From NCBI RefSeq assembly GCF_012911895.1, contig NZ_JAAXCV010000028.1, positions 186,001-250,000 on the forward strand: DNA of 64,000 nucleotides, read 5' to 3'. The translations under genes were made by a program, and so were the position numbers. Under the pieces are notes generated by a model. The model saw only the letters and a program-made list of their open reading frames with translations, made no database searches and was not told the DNA's origin. Origin of the DNA: Bacillus sp. RO3. Its GTDB lineage: Bacteria; Bacillota; Bacilli; Bacillales; Bacillaceae_B. Below, in pieces: positions 36,071 through 46,920 of this stretch. Every line of letters begins with the position of its first letter. Position 1 is the first letter of the stretch.

Positions 36071-38722
36071 TTATAATGATGTAAGCTCTTCGATTCTTGC
36101 TTTAACGGTGGCTTGCTTCTCTAAATAATCTTTTTCTTTTGCTTTTTCCTCATCCACAACCTTCTGAGGGGCTTTGCTCACAAACTTTTCATTATTTAAT
36201 TTCCCTTGAACACGGGAAACTTCCTTCGTCCATTTCTCCAGTTCTTTTTGTAGACGGGCAATTTCTTCATCAATATTGATCAACCCTTCCAGTGGAAGGA
36301 ATAGATCCACCCCCGTCACAACGGCAGTCATCGCTTTATCAGGCGTATCTAAGTCTGTACCCATTTCCAGTTTCTCTGGATTACAGAATTTTTCAATATA
36401 CGCTTTGTTCTTCTCGATGATCGCTAATGTGTGTTCATCCTTTGCCTTGAGCATCAAGTTGATCTGTTTGCTCATCGGTGTGTTCACCTCGGCACGGACA
36501 TTGCGCACGGCACGGATGATGTCAACAAGCAGCTTCATTTCTTCTGCAGCAGCCTTGTCTGTCAATTCATCCTGAACCACCGGCCATGCTGCAACCGTTA
36601 TGGATTCGCCTTGATGCGGCAAGTTCTGCCATATTTCCTCGGTAATAAACGGCATGAATGGGTGTAAAAGTCTCATTGTGTTGTCTAGAACGTGAGCAAG
36701 GATCGAACGAGTCGTTTTCTTCGCTGCTTCATCCTCCCCGTATAGAGGCAGTTTCGCCATTTCAATGTACCAATCGCAGAAGTCATCCCAGATGAAGTTA
36801 TAAAGAACGCGTCCAACTTCCCCAAATTCATATCGATCAGCCAGGCGGGTCACCGTTTCAATCGTTTCATTTAAGCGGGTAAGGATCCATTTATCCGCAA
36901 CTGATTTTTCACCTGAAAGATCGATTTCGTCATACGTCATTCCATCCATGTTCATGAGGGCGAAACGGGATGCATTCCAGATCTTGTTGGCAAAGTTCCA
37001 TACAGATTCTACTTTCTCAAAGGAGAAGCGGAGATCCTGGCCAGGTGAGCTTCCTGTGGATAGGAAGTAACGAAGGGAATCGGCACCATACTTCTCGATG
37101 ACATCCATTGGATCTACACCATTTCCTAAAGACTTACTCATTTTGCGCCCATCTGCATCACGAACCAATCCATGGATCAATACGTCTTTAAACGGTCTTT
37201 CCCCTGTGAACTCAAGTCCCTGGAAAATCATTCGGGATACCCAGAATCCGATGATGTCGTATCCAGTCACCAGTGTGTTTGTCGGATAGTACCGTTTAAA
37301 GTCTTCTGCATCCAGATCTGGCCAGCCCATAGTTGAAAACGGCCATAGAGCGGAACTGAACCATGTATCCAGTACATCTTCTTCCTGCGTCCAGTTTTCA
37401 ATGTCTGCAGGTGCTTCGCTGTTCACATAGATCTCGCCCGTTTCGTTATGGTACCAGGCCGGGATGCGGTGTCCCCACCAAAGTTGACGGGATATACACC
37501 AGTCACGTGTGTTCTCCATCCAGCGCAGGTATGATGTTTCAAATCGGTCAGGAACAAAATGGACCTTGTTTTCGTTCTCCTGAAGTTTTACCGCTTTTTC
37601 CGCTAATGGATCCATCTTGACGAACCACTGAGTGGATAGATAGGGTTCAACGACCGCTCCGCTTCTTTCAGAGTGACCAACCGAATGCATATGCTCTTCG
37701 ATCTTGAACAGAACTCCTGCTTCCTTAAGGTCCTTCACGATTTCTTTCCGGCACTGGAAACGGTCCATCCCTTGGTATTTCCCTGCCTTTACATTCATGG
37801 AACCGTCTTCGTTCATGACAAGGACACGTTCCAGGTTGTGACGGTTCCCGATTTCAAAGTCATTCGGGTCGTGAGCCGGTGTGATCTTTACCGCTCCTGA
37901 ACCAAATTCCATGTCCACGTAGTCATCGCCGACAATCGGTATTTCACGTCCAACGATTGGAAGTGTAACGGTTTTTCCGATGAGATGCTTGTAACGGTCA
38001 TCTTCCGGGTGTACGGCAACAGCCGTGTCTCCAAGCATGGTTTCCGGACGGGTCGTGGCGATCTCAATGTGACCACTTCCATCGGCTAATGGATATTTCA
38101 TGTGATAGAAAGCTCCCTGTACATCCTGATGGATTACTTCAATGTCTGAAAGAGCCGTCTTCGTTGCCGGATCCCAGTTGATGATGTATTCGCCGCGATA
38201 AATCAGACCTTTATTATAAAGGTCCACGAATACCTTTTGTACGGCTTCGGATAAACCTTCATCCAGGGTGAATCGCTCACGGCTGTAATCTAAGCCGAGT
38301 CCCACCTTCGCCCATTGCTGACGAATATGCTCGGCATATTCTTCTTTCCATTTCCACGTTTCTTCCACGAACTTTTCACGGCCCAGGTCATAGCGTGAAA
38401 TTCCCTGATTTCGAAGTTTTTCATCGACTTTCGCCTGTGTTGCGATCCCGGCATGGTCCATACCCGGCAGCCACAATACATCATATCCCTGCATGCGCTT
38501 CATTCTTGTCAGGATGTCCTGCAATGTCGTGTCCCAGGCATGCCCAAGATGAAGTTTACCCGTTACGTTGGGAGGAGGGATTACGATGGTATACGGTTCC
38601 TTCTCCTTGTCGTTTGCCGCTTCGAAGTATTTTCCTTCAAGCCACCATTTGTATCTGCCTTGTTCAATGGCAGTGGGATCATATTTCGTTGGCATTGATA
38701 ATTGTTGATCTTGTGTCTCCAT
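36071..38722 (-). CDS. valS: Valyl-tRNA synthetase
   Basis: Class I synthetase charging tRNA-Val. The HIGH motif is HLGHAWDTT near residue 58 and the KMSKS motif is KMSKSLGNG near 526. An editing domain lies between them, and a C-terminal coiled-coil arm (about 815-883) is typical. At 883 residues it is complete. Expression is probably controlled by the T-box leader upstream. Confidence 0.98.
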   Translation of the reverse strand: METQDQQLSMPTKYDPTAIEQGRYKWWLEGKYFEAANDKEKEPYTIVIPPPNVTGKLHLGHAWDTTLQDILTRMKRMQGYDVLWLPGMDHAGIATQAKVDEKLRNQGISRYDLGREKFVEETWKWKEEYAEHIRQQWAKVGLGLDYSRERFTLDEGLSEAVQKVFVDLYNKGLIYRGEYIINWDPATKTALSDIEVIHQDVQGAFYHMKYPLADGSGHIEIATTRPETMLGDTAVAVHPEDDRYKHLIGKTVTLPIVGREIPIVGDDYVDMEFGSGAVKITPAHDPNDFEIGNRHNLERVLVMNEDGSMNVKAGKYQGMDRFQCRKEIVKDLKEAGVLFKIEEHMHSVGHSERSGAVVEPYLSTQWFVKMDPLAEKAVKLQENENKVHFVPDRFETSYLRWMENTRDWCISRQLWWGHRIPAWYHNETGEIYVNSEAPADIENWTQEEDVLDTWFSSALWPFSTMGWPDLDAEDFKRYYPTNTLVTGYDIIGFWVSRMIFQGLEFTGERPFKDVLIHGLVRDADGRKMSKSLGNGVDPMDVIEKYGADSLRYFLSTGSSPGQDLRFSFEKVESVWNFANKIWNASRFALMNMDGMTYDEIDLSGEKSVADKWILTRLNETIETVTRLADRYEFGEVGRVLYNFIWDDFCDWYIEMAKLPLYGEDEAAKKTTRSILAHVLDNTMRLLHPFMPFITEEIWQNLPHQGESITVAAWPVVQDELTDKAAAEEMKLLVDIIRAVRNVRAEVNTPMSKQINLMLKAKDEHTLAIIEKNKAYIEKFCNPEKLEMGTDLDTPDKAMTAVVTGVDLFLPLEGLINIDEEIARLQKELEKWTKEVSRVQGKLNNEKFVSKAPQKVVDEEKAKEKDYLEKQATVKARIEELTSL

Positions 38723-38773
38723 GTGATTTCCTCCTACATTGTGTGAATAAGTACACTTTTCAAAAAAAATAAA

Positions 38774-39032
38774 AAATCCCCCGTCCTGTGAAAAGGACGA
38801 AGGATTCCATTCGCGGTACCACCTTTTTTTTCAGGAGAAATAGACCTCCTGAACTCTCGACGAAAATAACGGCTTTTAACCGGCTTCTACTACTGAACTT
38901 CATAGAAACAGCTCTCCAGGCGACCTTCCATTGTCTTAACGCAGAAAATCTCTCAGCAAACGATTTTCCTCTCTGAACGTAAGGCTCAATGTACTCTTCC
39001 TGTTCATTGCTTTTAATAACTATTTATTTACT
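38774..39032 (-). ncRNA. T-box leader of valS
   Basis: The minus strand carries the T-box core AAGGTGGTACCGCG (38812-38825 on the plus strand), then a terminator (CGTCCT / AGGACG with flanking AATCC / GGATT and a T-run) at 38774-38805. Stem I is visible with a purine-rich AGAGAGG segment and long paired arms. A GUC triplet near 38920 is a possible valine specifier, but I could not place the specifier loop securely. Uncharged tRNA-Val would favour antitermination. Confidence 0.93.
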
Positions 39033-39038
39033 CATTAT

Positions 39039-39066
39039 AGTATAGGATAAGATAAACGTTCGTCAA
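39039..39066 (-). promoter_or_regulatory. Predicted sigma-A promoter of valS
   Basis: Minus strand: TTGACG, 16 bases, TATACT, placed just before the T-box leader. A second TATAAT lies five bases further. Confidence 0.65.
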
Positions 39067-39116
39067 TCATTATTGGCCATTTCATTGAAAAATATTCATT
39101 TCGCCTATACATAGGC

Positions 39117-39143
39117 ACCTTTCCACACTGGGTTCATAAGATA
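39117..39143 (+). promoter_or_regulatory. Possible sigma-K promoter
   Basis: AC, 16 bases, CATAAGATA on the plus strand, a full match to the late mother-cell consensus AC-N16/17-CATANNNTA. It lies about 38 bases before a small membrane-protein gene and suggests late-sporulation expression. Confidence 0.5.
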
Positions 39144-39180
39144 AAGTAGTGAATATACCCAGGAAAGCGAGTGGACGATA

Positions 39181-39369
39181 ATGAAAAAAATCAACCAGTA
39201 CACCTTGCAGAAATGGATGGGGAATGCCAAATTAATATGTAAGCAATTCATCATACCTTTTACCATCTTTCAAGGGATCCGCACCATCCTTCTTCCCACC
39301 ACGTTCGATGTCCTTCTATTGACGCTGTTCATCGGGATAGGGCTTGCCATTTACTTTGATTGGATTTAA
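39181..39369 (+). CDS. Small hydrophobic protein, likely sporulation-expressed
   Basis: A 62-residue protein, basic at the N-terminus (MKKINQYTLQKWMGNAK), with a C-terminal membrane segment (VLLLTLFIGIGLAIYFDW). It is preceded by AGGAAAG and GAGTGG-type ribosome sites and followed at once by a strong plus-strand terminator. The sigma-K-like promoter and terminator make this the only well-supported plus-strand gene between valS and ysxE. I do not recognise the family. Confidence 0.65.
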   Translation: MKKINQYTLQKWMGNAKLICKQFIIPFTIFQGIRTILLPTTFDVLLLTLFIGIGLAIYFDWI

Positions 39370-39403
39370 AGAACTGACGACAGAAGTCCTTCGTCAGTTC
39401 TTT
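39368..39403 (+). terminator. Terminator of the small membrane-protein gene
   Basis: A 13-bp perfect stem (AAAGAACTGACGA / TCGTCAGTTCTTT) with a 10-base loop and a plus-strand TTTTTTT tail. It may also serve ysxE from the other side. Confidence 0.9.
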
Positions 39404-39405
39404 TT

Positions 39406-40437
39406 TTATTCCGTTTCGGCCTCCTGCTTCTTTTTCTCCATTTCATCGAGACGCATCACCACGTATTCTGTATTTTTCAAGAGCCAGTAATGGCGTTGAA
39501 GCTTCTTAAGGGATTTCCGTTCATTCCGTTTATCCTTCGGGGTATGGAAGTACTTTTCTACAATGGCAATCACGGAACTGGGATAAGCGAGATAACTCAT
39601 GAACAAGATGCGCTCTTCGCTGCGGACGGTAAAGTGCTGAAAGTAGGTAGTAAGCCACTCGACACATTCCTCATAATACTTGGGATACGTTTTCAAGGTT
39701 CTGGACAAAAAGGGCAGGAGATCATGGAACGGGGAAGCAACCTTTGAATTCTCAAAGTTATGGAAATACCCCAATCCCCTTTCATCGAATAAAAAATGTT
39801 CCGTCGACACCTTTCCATGTGTAATGACGGTCCTTACCTTTTCAAGCTCCTTCGTTTCCTCATACCATTCATCAAGCATCTTCCGTGAAAATTTCAATGC
39901 TTGTGAAGCATCCTTATAATACATGCAGAAATGAAATTGAAAGGGAGACATATAGATGGTTTTCTCACATGCTTCCACATACTCATCCAAAAACTGTTGT
40001 TCTTTATCCCATCTGGATGTCAGCTGTTCGTAGTGAGATTCCCTCTCCTCTTTGTCGATTTTCACTTCCTGGGAGGACAGGGTGTGAAGTCTCGCCAGTT
40101 CCCTGAACATCTTTTGATGCTTTTCAAACTGGTCTTCCCGTTCCTGATTCAACAGCCAGGGCATGCAATAATATAAATACCCTTCGTTCCATACTGCGTA
40201 GCGCCCATCCAGGGTAGGATAAATCGGAACAATCCGGTTGTAGCCCCTCTGAAAAAGGAATTGCACATTCCTGACGAAGTCTACCCCATTTTGCGCAGGG
40301 AGCTGCTTTACCGCCAAGGTGCCTTTATTTGAAAATACTTTCGAAATCTTACCGTAGTTCTCGACGAAATGAGGTTCAACCCCATAAGGCTGCAAGACAG
40401 GCTTTAATCCCTCCAGCGTTTGTACCATTCCTCTCAC
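39406..40437 (-). CDS. ysxE: Spore coat protein YsxE (CotS family)
   Basis: A 343-residue member of the CotS/aminoglycoside-phosphotransferase-like spore coat family. The kinase-like fold is visible (TLAVKQLPAQNGVDFV as the lysine strand, VITHGKVSTEHFLFDERG in place of the catalytic loop), but the usual HGD motif has HGK, which argues against kinase activity. It is next to spoVID, as in B. subtilis, where YsxE is a SpoVID-dependent coat protein. Confidence 0.9.
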   Translation of the reverse strand: MRGMVQTLEGLKPVLQPYGVEPHFVENYGKISKVFSNKGTLAVKQLPAQNGVDFVRNVQFLFQRGYNRIVPIYPTLDGRYAVWNEGYLYYCMPWLLNQEREDQFEKHQKMFRELARLHTLSSQEVKIDKEERESHYEQLTSRWDKEQQFLDEYVEACEKTIYMSPFQFHFCMYYKDASQALKFSRKMLDEWYEETKELEKVRTVITHGKVSTEHFLFDERGLGYFHNFENSKVASPFHDLLPFLSRTLKTYPKYYEECVEWLTTYFQHFTVRSEERILFMSYLAYPSSVIAIVEKYFHTPKDKRNERKSLKKLQRHYWLLKNTEYVVMRLDEMEKKKQEAETE

Positions 40438-40465
40438 CTTCTAAGAATACTTTTCTAAAAAAAAC

Positions 40466-40496
40466 GGACTAACTCCAATGAATTTGGTGTCAGCCC
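40466..40496 (-). terminator. Terminator between spoVID and ysxE
   Basis: A 13-bp stem (GGGCTGACACCAA / TTGGAGTTAGTCC, one mismatch and wobble pairs), followed by GTTTTTTTT on the minus strand. ysxE may therefore depend on read-through or its own promoter. Confidence 0.72.
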
Positions 40497-40558
40497 CAAT
40501 GTTCCCTATTATTCCCATTGCGCTCTTCTTAGCTGGGAGCGACTTTTTTATTTTTCCT

Positions 40559-41728
40559 TTACCCCTTGAAGACGTACTCGCTTTTAGGGATATAGAGAAC
40601 CTGCCCTACATACACGTCCTGATTCGCTTCAAGTTGATTGACTCTCAATAGCTGAGGAATCGTCAGATCATACTTTTCCGCAATATAATCCAGGGTCTCT
40701 CCTTCTTGGACAATGCATACTCTTAATGTGGCTCCCTTTTCCTCTTCTTTTCTCGCAAAGAAGTCGGTAAGGGATATGGTCTCATACTTCTTTTTGCCCT
40801 TCGTCTTTTTCTTCTCTTCCTGTTCTTCAGCGGTTTCCTCCATTTCAGCCGATGAAGAGGAGGAAGATTCTTCTTCTTCCGCCTCCTGATGCTCGTACTT
40901 AGGTGGATAGGCAGGCTTTGGTTCTGCAGGCTGTTCTTCTGATGATTCACTCAGTTCATGCTGAGGTAATTCAAATACGTTTTCTTTACGGAAATCATTT
41001 TCCTCATAGAAATCAGCAGGCTGGGCATCATACTGAATCTGTACAGGCACTTCATCCTCTTCTTCCGGAGGTGTCCTACCTTCCAATTGAAACGGCTGGA
41101 ATTCTTCTTCTTCCCGATCTTCATCGTATGACGTTACGTCTTCAACATCATAGCTTTCATACTCATATTCTTCTTCCTGTTCTTCCTCTGTCTCGACTTC
41201 CTCGGCTTCCCCTACTTCTGCCACGGCACTCGATCGGTAAAGCGGCTCATACTCTTCTTCTCTCTCACTTTCAGCTTCAAGGGGCGTATGAGTCTGCTGT
41301 TCCCCGTAAATGCCGGTGATCGTCAGATCCGCATTTAATTTTATGCACGCATTTTCAGGGACGACGTAATCAAACGATTCAACGAACACATCGATGTCAC
41401 CCAAATTTGCGATACGATTTTTCGGGATCGTCACATCGACAGGGAATCCGTGGACGAATTCATACTCACCTTTTTCCCTCTTTTCAACAATTTGTACAAA
41501 CTTCCCTCCTGCTTCGAACTCATCCTCTTCTTCGTCTCTCGGGGAAGAGGGTAAGTATTCACCAGAGAGATCCAGGCTTCCCCTGATAAGTACGTACTGC
41601 TCTTGTTCTTGTATCGTTATATGAGGATCTAAGGAGATAGATAGCAATTCTTCAACTTCCTGTCCTTTTTTAAACCAAATTGATTCTTCCAAAGAAAATC
41701 GCAAACACGATTGTTGTTCTTGCGACAA
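40559..41728 (-). CDS. spoVID: Spore coat assembly protein SpoVID
   Basis: Morphogenetic protein that encases the forespore by recruiting SafA and CotE. The N-terminal SpoVID domain (about 1-140, reads LRFSLEESIWFKKGQEVEEL) is followed by a very acidic Glu-rich middle (about 150-330) and a C-terminal LysM domain (VQEGETLDYIAEKYDLTIPQL, LEANQDVYVGQVLYIP). The start is TTG after GGAGG. It is shorter than the B. subtilis protein, mainly in the acidic part. Confidence 0.94.
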   Translation of the reverse strand: MSQEQQSCLRFSLEESIWFKKGQEVEELLSISLDPHITIQEQEQYVLIRGSLDLSGEYLPSSPRDEEEDEFEAGGKFVQIVEKREKGEYEFVHGFPVDVTIPKNRIANLGDIDVFVESFDYVVPENACIKLNADLTITGIYGEQQTHTPLEAESEREEEYEPLYRSSAVAEVGEAEEVETEEEQEEEYEYESYDVEDVTSYDEDREEEEFQPFQLEGRTPPEEEDEVPVQIQYDAQPADFYEENDFRKENVFELPQHELSESSEEQPAEPKPAYPPKYEHQEAEEEESSSSSSAEMEETAEEQEEKKKTKGKKKYETISLTDFFARKEEEKGATLRVCIVQEGETLDYIAEKYDLTIPQLLRVNQLEANQDVYVGQVLYIPKSEYVFKG

Positions 41729-41782
41729 AGAAATTCCTCCTTTCAGGTTCCAAACAATGAAATAATAAACAATGCCATTATC

Positions 41783-41809
41783 ACTTTATGAAACGGAAAA
41801 GAGGATTAT
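41783..41809 (-). promoter_or_regulatory. Predicted sigma-E promoter of spoVID
   Basis: Minus strand: ATA, 16 bases, CATAAAGT, a full match to the sigma-E consensus. It lies 55 bases before the TTG start. spoVID is a sigma-E gene in B. subtilis. Confidence 0.72.
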
Positions 41810-41955
41810 GATAGGAAAACGAAAAGTTGTATGAGTGTGGGGATTTTCACTTAAGAAAATGGGGGATCCCGGATAAAGGGCACTCATTTCGATTTATCAA
41901 CCCATTTTTGGAAAGATGCTCTATAAAATTAGACTTTTTTCTACCTATTAAAAAT

Positions 41956-41977
41956 AGCCGACCCCAAAGGATCGGCT
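41956..41977 (-). terminator. Terminator of the hemAXCDBL operon
   Basis: A 9-bp stem (AGCCGATCC / GGGTCGGCT, one wobble) followed by ATTTTTAAT on the minus strand, 7 bases past the hemL stop. Confidence 0.82.
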
Positions 41978-41983
41978 TCCACA

Positions 41984-43276
41984 TTACTTTTTACTTATCT
42001 TTTCAAACGCTTTTTCAGCTGCCTCAAGGGTCTTTTCAATGTCTTCATCTGTATGGGCAGTAGACAGGAAAAGTCCTTCAAATTGGGACGGTGGCAGGAA
42101 TACCCCTTCATGGGCCATTTCACGATAGTAATCGGCAAACATATCAAGGTCCGACGACTTTGCCCCTTCGTAATTGGTCACTTCTTCATTTGTAAAGAAG
42201 ATTCCGATCATGGAACCTGCACGGTTAACGACGTGAGGGATATGATGCTTTTCGGCCGCTTTCTTTAAGCCTTCTTCCAGGCGGTCTGCTTTACGGGCAA
42301 ACTCTTCGTACGTTTCTGGTGTCAACTGGCTAAGGGTTTCATATCCAGCCGTCATGGCCAACGGATTCCCAGAGAGGGTCCCCGCTTGATAAATCGGGCC
42401 GCTTGGAGCAATTCTCTCCATGATTTCAGCTTTACCACCATACGCTCCCACCGGAAGTCCTCCACCGATGACTTTTCCTAGACAGGTTAAATCAGGCGTT
42501 ACATTATAAAAGCCTTGTGCGCAACCATAGCCGACACGGAATCCGGTCATGACTTCATCGAATATCAGCAAGGCTCCGTTGTTTTCAGTGATTTCCCGAA
42601 GCCCTTCCAGGAATCCTGGCTGCGGCGGAACGACACCCATATTTCCTGCGACAGGCTCGACGATGACGCCTGCAATGTCATCACCGAATTGTTCAAAGGC
42701 ATATCGGATGCTCTCTAAATCATTATAGGGAACCGTGATCGTATTTTGTGCCACACCTTCAGGGACCCCCGGACTGTCAGGCAGCCCAAGAGTTGCTACA
42801 CCTGATCCTGCTTTGATCAATAAAGAGTCTCCATGTCCGTGGTAACATCCTTCAAACTTGATGATTTTATTACGGCCTGTGTATCCCCGGGCCAGACGAA
42901 GGGCACTCATGGTTGCTTCCGTTCCGGAAGATACCATCCGCACCACTTCGATACTCGGTACTCTCTCGATGACAAGCTCGGCAAGTTTGTTTTCGATCTC
43001 CGTCGGAGCTCCGAAACTCGTCCCATTTTCAGCGACTTTCTTGATGGATTCAACCACACGGTCATTACTGTGACCAAGAATCAATGGGCCCCATGATAGA
43101 ACGTAGTCGATGTATTCATTTCCATCGATATCGAAAATTTTAGAGCCCTTCCCTCTTTCCATGAAAATAGGATCCATCTTTACGGATTTAAATGCACGCA
43201 CGGGGCTGTTCACTCCACCGGGCATCAGTTTTACTGCTTCTTTGAACGCTTTCTTCGATTTCTCATATGAACGCAA
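41984..43276 (-). CDS. hemL: Glutamate-1-semialdehyde 2,1-aminomutase
   Basis: PLP enzyme that converts glutamate-1-semialdehyde to 5-aminolevulinate, the second step of the C5 heme pathway. The PLP lysine lies in [17 protein letters not shown], and FDEVMTGFR precedes it. I chose TTG reading [11 protein letters not shown], because AAAGGAGG is 8 bases upstream and the B. subtilis protein starts at the same residue. The longer frame places 11 codons before that ribosome site. Confidence 0.96.
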   Translation of the reverse strand: MRSYEKSKKAFKEAVKLMPGGVNSPVRAFKSVKMDPIFMERGKGSKIFDIDGNEYIDYVLSWGPLILGHSNDRVVESIKKVAENGTSFGAPTEIENKLAELVIERVPSIEVVRMVSSGTEATMSALRLARGYTGRNKIIKFEGCYHGHGDSLLIKAGSGVATLGLPDSPGVPEGVAQNTITVPYNDLESIRYAFEQFGDDIAGVIVEPVAGNMGVVPPQPGFLEGLREITENNGALLIFDEVMTGFRVGYGCAQGFYNVTPDLTCLGKVIGGGLPVGAYGGKAEIMERIAPSGPIYQAGTLSGNPLAMTAGYETLSQLTPETYEEFARKADRLEEGLKKAAEKHHIPHVVNRAGSMIGIFFTNEEVTNYEGAKSSDLDMFADYYREMAHEGVFLPPSQFEGLFLSTAHTDEDIEKTLEAAEKAFEKISKK

Positions 43277-43331
43277 TACGGATTCCTCCTTTAGTGATCT
43301 ATCTGTCATCCTTACAGGAACTTTCCACCAA

Positions 43332-44306
43332 TTAGGATAACCAATTCGCTACATCTTTTGCGAAATACGTAATGATGAGGTCTGCACCTGCACGCTTCAT
43401 GCTTGTCAGCTTTTCCATCACGATTTCCTGTTCGTTCACCCAGCCGTTTTGGGCAGCTGCCTTCACCATGCTGTACTCTCCACTAACATTATAAGCGACA
43501 ACAGGAGCATTAAAACGGTCCTTCACTTCCCTCATGATATCCAAATAAGAAAGGGCAGGTTTCACGATTAAGAAGTCCGCTCCTTCTTCCATGTCGGACT
43601 GTGCCTCCCTTATTGCTTCCAGGCGATTGGCAGGGTCCATCTGATACGTTCTCCGGTCTCCGAATTGCGGTGTGGAATGTGCTGCATCACGGAATGGGCC
43701 ATAGAAGCTTGAAGAGTACTTAACGGCATACGACATGATCGGCACATCATGGTAGCCCGCTTCGTCCAGTCCATGGCGGATCGCTGCAACGAATCCATCC
43801 ATCATATTGGAAGGAGCAATGATATCGGCCCCTGCTTCCACTTGGCTGACAGCTGTTTTCGCTAATAGGTCAAGGGTTGGATCATTGAGTACCTGGCCAT
43901 CCTTCACGATGCCGCAATGTCCGTGACTTGTGTATTGGCATAAACAAGTATCGGCAATGACCACGAGCTCGGGATAATGATCCTTTACAAATCGGGTAGC
44001 CTTCTGAACGATACCATGGTCATGATACGCTTGTGAGCCGACTTCATCTTTTTCAGCCGGAACACCAAATAGGATAATGGATTTGATTCCAAGGGAAACC
44101 ACCTCATCCATTTCGGCTTTCAAATTATCAAGGGAGATATGAAACACCCCAGGCATGGAAGGGACAACATTTTTAATATTTTCCCCTTCCACCACAAACA
44201 ACGGGTAAATTAAATCTTCTTTCCTTAAATGAGTTTCCCTCACTAACGCACGCATATGCTCGGTTTGACGTAAACGGCGGTGACGATTAAAATGCAGATC
44301 TTTCAT
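43332..44306 (-). CDS. hemB: Delta-aminolevulinic acid dehydratase
   Basis: Condenses two 5-aminolevulinates to porphobilinogen. The zinc cysteines are in [13 protein letters not shown] (near 118-130). The Schiff-base lysines are near [13 protein letters not shown] and [12 protein letters not shown]. At 324 residues it is normal. It lies between hemD and hemL in the operon. Confidence 0.98.
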   Translation of the reverse strand: MKDLHFNRHRRLRQTEHMRALVRETHLRKEDLIYPLFVVEGENIKNVVPSMPGVFHISLDNLKAEMDEVVSLGIKSIILFGVPAEKDEVGSQAYHDHGIVQKATRFVKDHYPELVVIADTCLCQYTSHGHCGIVKDGQVLNDPTLDLLAKTAVSQVEAGADIIAPSNMMDGFVAAIRHGLDEAGYHDVPIMSYAVKYSSSFYGPFRDAAHSTPQFGDRRTYQMDPANRLEAIREAQSDMEEGADFLIVKPALSYLDIMREVKDRFNAPVVAYNVSGEYSMVKAAAQNGWVNEQEIVMEKLTSMKRAGADLIITYFAKDVANWLS

Positions 44307-44330
44307 TGCTTATACCTCCTGAGTGATCAA

Positions 44331-45122
44331 TTATTTTCCGGGTCTGTTTGAAATGAATTCTTTCATTTCATTCACCATTTCATTCACAGTATAAATGCTT
44401 GGACAGATTTTCACATCCAATCCGTACTGTTCAGCCGTTGTTTTCGTAATGGGTCCGATCACGGCAATGGGAATATCCTGAATGTTAACATGCAGGGAAT
44501 AGAGATCGACCACCTTCATGAAATGGTGGACCGTTGACGAGCTGGTGAAGGTAATAATATCTATTTGCCCTTCATCAATGATTCTCTTTACCTTCTCGAT
44601 GCTATTTGCAGGAAGGACTGTCTGATAGACGATCCACTCCTGGCATGAGACACCTGCAGAGATTAATGATGAAGCGATGACGTTTCTTGCCAGGTTCCCT
44701 TTCGGAATCAGGATGTTACCTGAAGGCTTTACTTTAGAAATGAATTCCTCTGCAAAGTCATCACCTGTAAAGTGATCAGGAACAAAGGAAACAGGAATGC
44801 CATATCTCTTGCAGTAATGAGAGGTTTTACTGCCGACTGCAGCAAACTTCCCTGAAAAAGAAGACAAATCTAGCTCCAATCTTTTTAATGCCTTCAGAAA
44901 GAATTTTACTCCATTTTTACTGGTGAAGATGATCCATTCATACATATGTAATGTTGACTGAAGATTTGTTTCCCATTGGTCTTCATGGGGTTGAAAATGA
45001 AGGAGAGGCACCACCACCGGAACCCCTCCCACGTCTTCGATGAGGGAGGCCGTTTCACTGGACCCCTCATTGCCGCGGGTAATCAAAACCTTTACATGTT
45101 CTAAAGGCCCTTTCCCCTTCAT
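44331..45122 (-). CDS. hemD: Uroporphyrinogen-III synthase
   Basis: Cyclises hydroxymethylbilane with ring-D inversion. The family is poorly conserved, but the two-domain pattern is visible: VKVLITRGNEGSSETASLIE at the N-terminus, IIFTSKNGVKFFLKAL, and IITFTSSSTVHHFMKV in the second half. Its ATG shares a base with the hemC stop, which couples the two genes. Confidence 0.94.
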   Translation of the reverse strand: MKGKGPLEHVKVLITRGNEGSSETASLIEDVGGVPVVVPLLHFQPHEDQWETNLQSTLHMYEWIIFTSKNGVKFFLKALKRLELDLSSFSGKFAAVGSKTSHYCKRYGIPVSFVPDHFTGDDFAEEFISKVKPSGNILIPKGNLARNVIASSLISAGVSCQEWIVYQTVLPANSIEKVKRIIDEGQIDIITFTSSSTVHHFMKVVDLYSLHVNIQDIPIAVIGPITKTTAEQYGLDVKICPSIYTVNEMVNEMKEFISNRPGK

Positions 45123-46054
45123 TATTGATCAAGCTCCTCTTTCACCTGATCGATAAGTGCTTTCGCGCCCTGTTTTGTCAGACTATCAGCCACTTGTTCC
45201 CCTACTTCAACCGGGTCCCTGCCCACCATGAACTCTTTGTAGATCGTTTTTCCATCAGGTGAAGCGACAAGCCCCGTCAAAGCGATTTCGCCATTTTCTT
45301 TAAGCTCGGCGAACCCGGCAATCGGCACCTGACATCCACCTTCCATTTTGTGAAGGAACGCTCTTTCTGCCGTAACCGTTTTGGTTGTCTCTTCACAAGC
45401 AAACTTGGAAAGGAGCTCAAGGACTTCCCCATCACTTTCCCTGCATTCAATGGACAATGCTCCTTGACCGACTGCAGGCAGGCACAGGTCAGGATCAAGG
45501 AATTCCGTGACGACATCCGAAGTCCAGCCCATCCGGGATAATCCGGCTGCTGCAAGGATAATCGCATCGTAATCCTCGTTCTGAAGCTTCGTTAAACGCG
45601 TATCGATATTTCCACGGATCCATTTGATTTCAAGATCCGGGCGCACGGATAAAATCTGTGCCCCCCGGCGCAGACTGCTGGTGCCGACGATGGATCCGGA
45701 AGGCAAGTCTTTAAGGCCCACATGATCTTTACTGATGAAGGCATCACGGTGATCCTCACGTTCAGGAATACATCCGATTGTCAGCCCTTCTGGCAGAACT
45801 GCAGGCATATCCTTCATACTGTGTACGGCCATATCGATCTCTTCATCCATCATCGCCTGTTCGATTTCTTTTACAAACAAGCCTTTCCCGCCTACTTTTG
45901 AAAGGGTGACATCAAGTATCTGATCCCCTTTTGTGACGATTTCCTTCACTTCGAATTCGTAAGAGGGATCCAGTGCCTGCAACTGTTTGATCACCCAATT
46001 CGTTTGTGTCAGTGCTAACTTACTCCGTCTTGATCCAACAATGATTTTTCTCAT
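45122..46054 (-). CDS. hemC: Hydroxymethylbilane synthase
   Basis: Polymerises four porphobilinogens. The dipyrromethane cofactor cysteine is in [11 protein letters not shown] (near 240), and the substrate arginines are in [11 protein letters not shown] chose ATG reading [15 protein letters not shown], because CAGGAGG stands 5 bases before it. The longer frame begins inside hemX. Confidence 0.97.
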   Translation of the reverse strand: MRKIIVGSRRSKLALTQTNWVIKQLQALDPSYEFEVKEIVTKGDQILDVTLSKVGGKGLFVKEIEQAMMDEEIDMAVHSMKDMPAVLPEGLTIGCIPEREDHRDAFISKDHVGLKDLPSGSIVGTSSLRRGAQILSVRPDLEIKWIRGNIDTRLTKLQNEDYDAIILAAAGLSRMGWTSDVVTEFLDPDLCLPAVGQGALSIECRESDGEVLELLSKFACEETTKTVTAERAFLHKMEGGCQVPIAGFAELKENGEIALTGLVASPDGKTIYKEFMVGRDPVEVGEQVADSLTKQGAKALIDQVKEELDQ

Positions 46055-46071
46055 AATGACCTCCTGAAAAC

Positions 46072-46905
46072 TTATGAATACCAAAAATGAAATGATGACA
46101 ACCGACTTCCCAAGAAAAAGTTAATCAATATGATCAGGAAGGCTGCAACATTGAGAAACGCTAGAGATTTACCGAATACATTCTTTTTAATGCGAAGATA
46201 TAAAAAACTGCTATATACAATTAATAGAATAAATGAACCTACTATTTTCGGATCATACCAAGTGAAATCAGGCAGCTTGATATAGGCCCATTGGAGACCG
46301 AGTATCAAGCTCAATAGAAGCATGGCCACTCCAATGGAGTTTAAGATGTATGAAATCTTCTCAAGCTTGGACAAATCGCTGATCCTCCATAACCTCTGCC
46401 CCCACTTTTTCTCCTTCAGCAGTTTGAATTGCAGAAGGTAGAGCAGGGAAAACACAAAGGATAATGTAAAGGCCCCGTATGAAAGGATGGCCATCGTAAT
46501 GTGAATCAGCAGCAGCTCAGATACGAGCTGCTCGGCCATGGCCTGAGACTCTACCTGGACAGGAGCGAATGTATGGATCGCCATGATGATGAAGCCCAGT
46601 ATATTGGTGAAGAACACCGTGAAGTCCACTCTTAATAATCGATTGATGACAAGTGACAGGGTAATGAGGACCCAGGCATAAAAATAAAGCCCCTCGAAAA
46701 TGGTGAGGACCGGGAACCTACCTGTATTCATCATATATAGAAATAAAAAGATTGTTTGAAGGATCCAAACAATCGCAAGTAACCAGAAGGCAAACATATT
46801 CGCCTTCCGGTTTTTGTTTAAGAAATCTATAAAGTAAAAGAGAATACTAATAGCATACAGAACAATCATAAGTTCGTGCAGCCTGGTCATCGTTTGTTCA
46901 AACAT
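46072..46905 (-). CDS. hemX: Membrane protein HemX (CcsA-like)
   Basis: A polytopic protein with eight predicted membrane segments of the cytochrome c assembly type (reads [21 protein letters not shown]). In B. subtilis HemX lowers the amount of HemA. I chose the ATG reading [11 protein letters not shown], because GAGG stands 9 bases upstream. The GTG and ATG four to five codons earlier are alternatives. It follows hemA directly. Confidence 0.92.
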   Translation of the reverse strand: MFEQTMTRLHELMIVLYAISILFYFIDFLNKNRKANMFAFWLLAIVWILQTIFLFLYMMNTGRFPVLTIFEGLYFYAWVLITLSLVINRLLRVDFTVFFTNILGFIIMAIHTFAPVQVESQAMAEQLVSELLLIHITMAILSYGAFTLSFVFSLLYLLQFKLLKEKKWGQRLWRISDLSKLEKISYILNSIGVAMLLLSLILGLQWAYIKLPDFTWYDPKIVGSFILLIVYSSFLYLRIKKNVFGKSLAFLNVAAFLIILINFFLGSRLSSFHFWYS

Positions 46906-46920
46906 AGACATTAACCTCAC

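Noticed and set aside
39406-40437. YsxE as an active aminoglycoside or sugar kinase
   Set aside because: The fold is kinase-like, but the catalytic HGD position reads HGK, and the neighbour spoVID points to a coat role.
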